DNA from: Phaeoceros laevis
Lineage: Eukaryota; Anthocerotophyta; Anthocerotopsida; Notothyladales
Length of the DNA: 39,609 nucleotides
Direction: 5' to 3'
Assembly (NCBI GenBank): GCA_049999765.1
Contig: JBNGIQ010009400.1
Location: 58,543-98,151, forward strand
Below, in pieces: positions 38,750-39,609 of the stretch. Under the pieces are notes generated by a model that was not told the DNA's origin, did not search any database, and saw nothing but the letters and a program-made list of their open reading frames with translations. Made by a program: the position numbers and the translations under genes. How positions within the stretch are numbered: the stretch's first letter is position 1; each line of letters starts with the position of its first letter.

Positions 38750-39609
38750 TTGTTGTAAGGTTGGTCCATCTGGTTGGTGTCCTGCTTACAAGCGGATTGT
38801 GCACTCCGATCCTGAATGCTTTGTTGGTTTCGGATTTATAATTAGCTAGTCACGGTACTATAGCTACTTGCTACTTGTAAGTAGACTCGTTCAGGACCAG
38901 CAACACATATGCTGCTGTTGCAGAAATCGTCCATCCAGACGCTGGAGCCTGCTGGGGCACAGCTATTCTAGAAGCAATGCTGCAAAATCTTAGAGGAGGC
39001 CCAACCACTCTATCGGCTGGAAGGTTCCATAAACTTGTAGACATTCTGTAAGACCGTTGCAAGAATGACTTGGAACTGCAACCAAAATATAAAAGTGTAC
39101 AGGTAGATTGTGGGTAATTCGCCGTCTCTGTCGATAGCAGAGACATGCCTACTTATCGCACAGTTTAGCGCTTACTTGACATTGGGTGATTCCGTAGTGC
39201 TTGCAGCAGGTTTAGGAAGCAACCGAGGACTTTCTTTGTGGAAGTTGGATGTTCCCAATTGGCAGTGGGAATTTGTAACCAGAAGCAGGATAGTTTAGCA
39301 ACCGGGGAACTTATAATTAGGACTCAGGAAACTTATAATTAGGACTCGTGTCACTCATAGAACATTATAAATACATGTAATTTGTTGGTTATAAAGAGCC
39401 TCGGCCCGCTGGCCAAGGCAGGGTTTTCTGGGCCTCAAGCTTGCAATTGGTCGGTGCTGATAGGACCCTCGGCTCACGAAGCGTAAAATACTTGCGTCTG
39501 TTTCAGAATTCATGCATGCCTCTTGTCTTGAGCACCAGCAACCGCTCTTGAAAGTTTGTGAAGGTTGAAAGTTGGAGGCATGTACATGTCGATGGAAACA
39601 TGGTGGTCA
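38750..39609. other. Right end of the window; no gene established
   Basis: 38785-39060 matches 31143-31440. A 62-codon open frame at 39110-39298 includes VVLAAGLGSNRGLSLWKLD, faintly like an F-box/kelch repeat, but it is too short to claim. 39306-39350 has a short tandem repeat (AACTTATAATTAGGACTC twice). Nothing else recognised. Confidence 0.4.

Noticed and set aside
39110-39298. F-box/kelch protein fragment
   Set aside because: Only about 20 residues look kelch-like; too weak to annotate.

Overview
This is plant nuclear DNA. The plastid assembly factor PAM68, a MOB1 kinase activator, an AWPM-19 membrane protein and a cluster of STIG1-like secreted cysteine-rich proteins all point to a land plant. 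Genes sit close together and their introns are very short (about 40-140 nt, GT..AG). Together with abundant (TAG)n tracts, this suggests a compact genome such as a Selaginella-type lycophyte. That organism call is inference from style and family content, not proof. Four 10-N gaps (21201, 27443, 31190, 36165) show it is a draft assembly.

Layout. (1) 1-18.2 kb is the gene-rich part: PAM68-like (342-920, +); an unrecognised multi-exon gene with a C-terminal membrane segment (about 1045-2852, -); MOB1 (3163-4475, +), divergent from it; a DUF3754/TMEM143-like gene of 17-18 exons (5835-9482, +) with a tandemly duplicated 60-nt exon; an AWPM-19-like gene (10259-11011, +) with an ABRE-like site upstream; two tandem, diverged AWPM-19-like paralogues with long N-terminal extensions (12655-14022 and 15145-16102, +), the second probably broken at its 5' end; and a LOG/'lysine decarboxylase-like' gene (16801-18156, +).

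(2) 18.2-27.9 kb is repeat-rich. It holds tRNA-derived SINE-like copies with (TAG)n tracts, telomere-like TTTAGGG tracts, a deleted Ty3/gypsy remnant, fragments of a ROCO-like (Roc-COR GTPase) sequence with in-frame tandem duplications, a nearly complete 3.6-kb PIF/Harbinger transposon (22899-26495), and a 319-bp TTAA-flanked MITE of piggyBac type (27575-27893).

(3) 27.9-39.6 kb is a STIG1-like gene cluster built from about three copies of one segment. The inferred ancestral unit is STIG1c(-), STIG1a(+), STIG1b(+). Three STIG1a copies and two STIG1b copies are open. All three STIG1c copies are broken or truncated. A further ROCO-like repeat lies between units at 32.2-33.3 kb. A STIG1b copy expected after the middle unit is missing exactly where a gap lies.

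The cellular genes look like unrelated neighbours (photosystem assembly, Hippo/NDR signalling, organelle membrane, desiccation/ABA membrane protein, nucleotide hydrolase). The local story is one of duplication: a duplicated exon, a duplicated AWPM-19 gene, a triplicated STIG1 block, and repeats nested in repeats.
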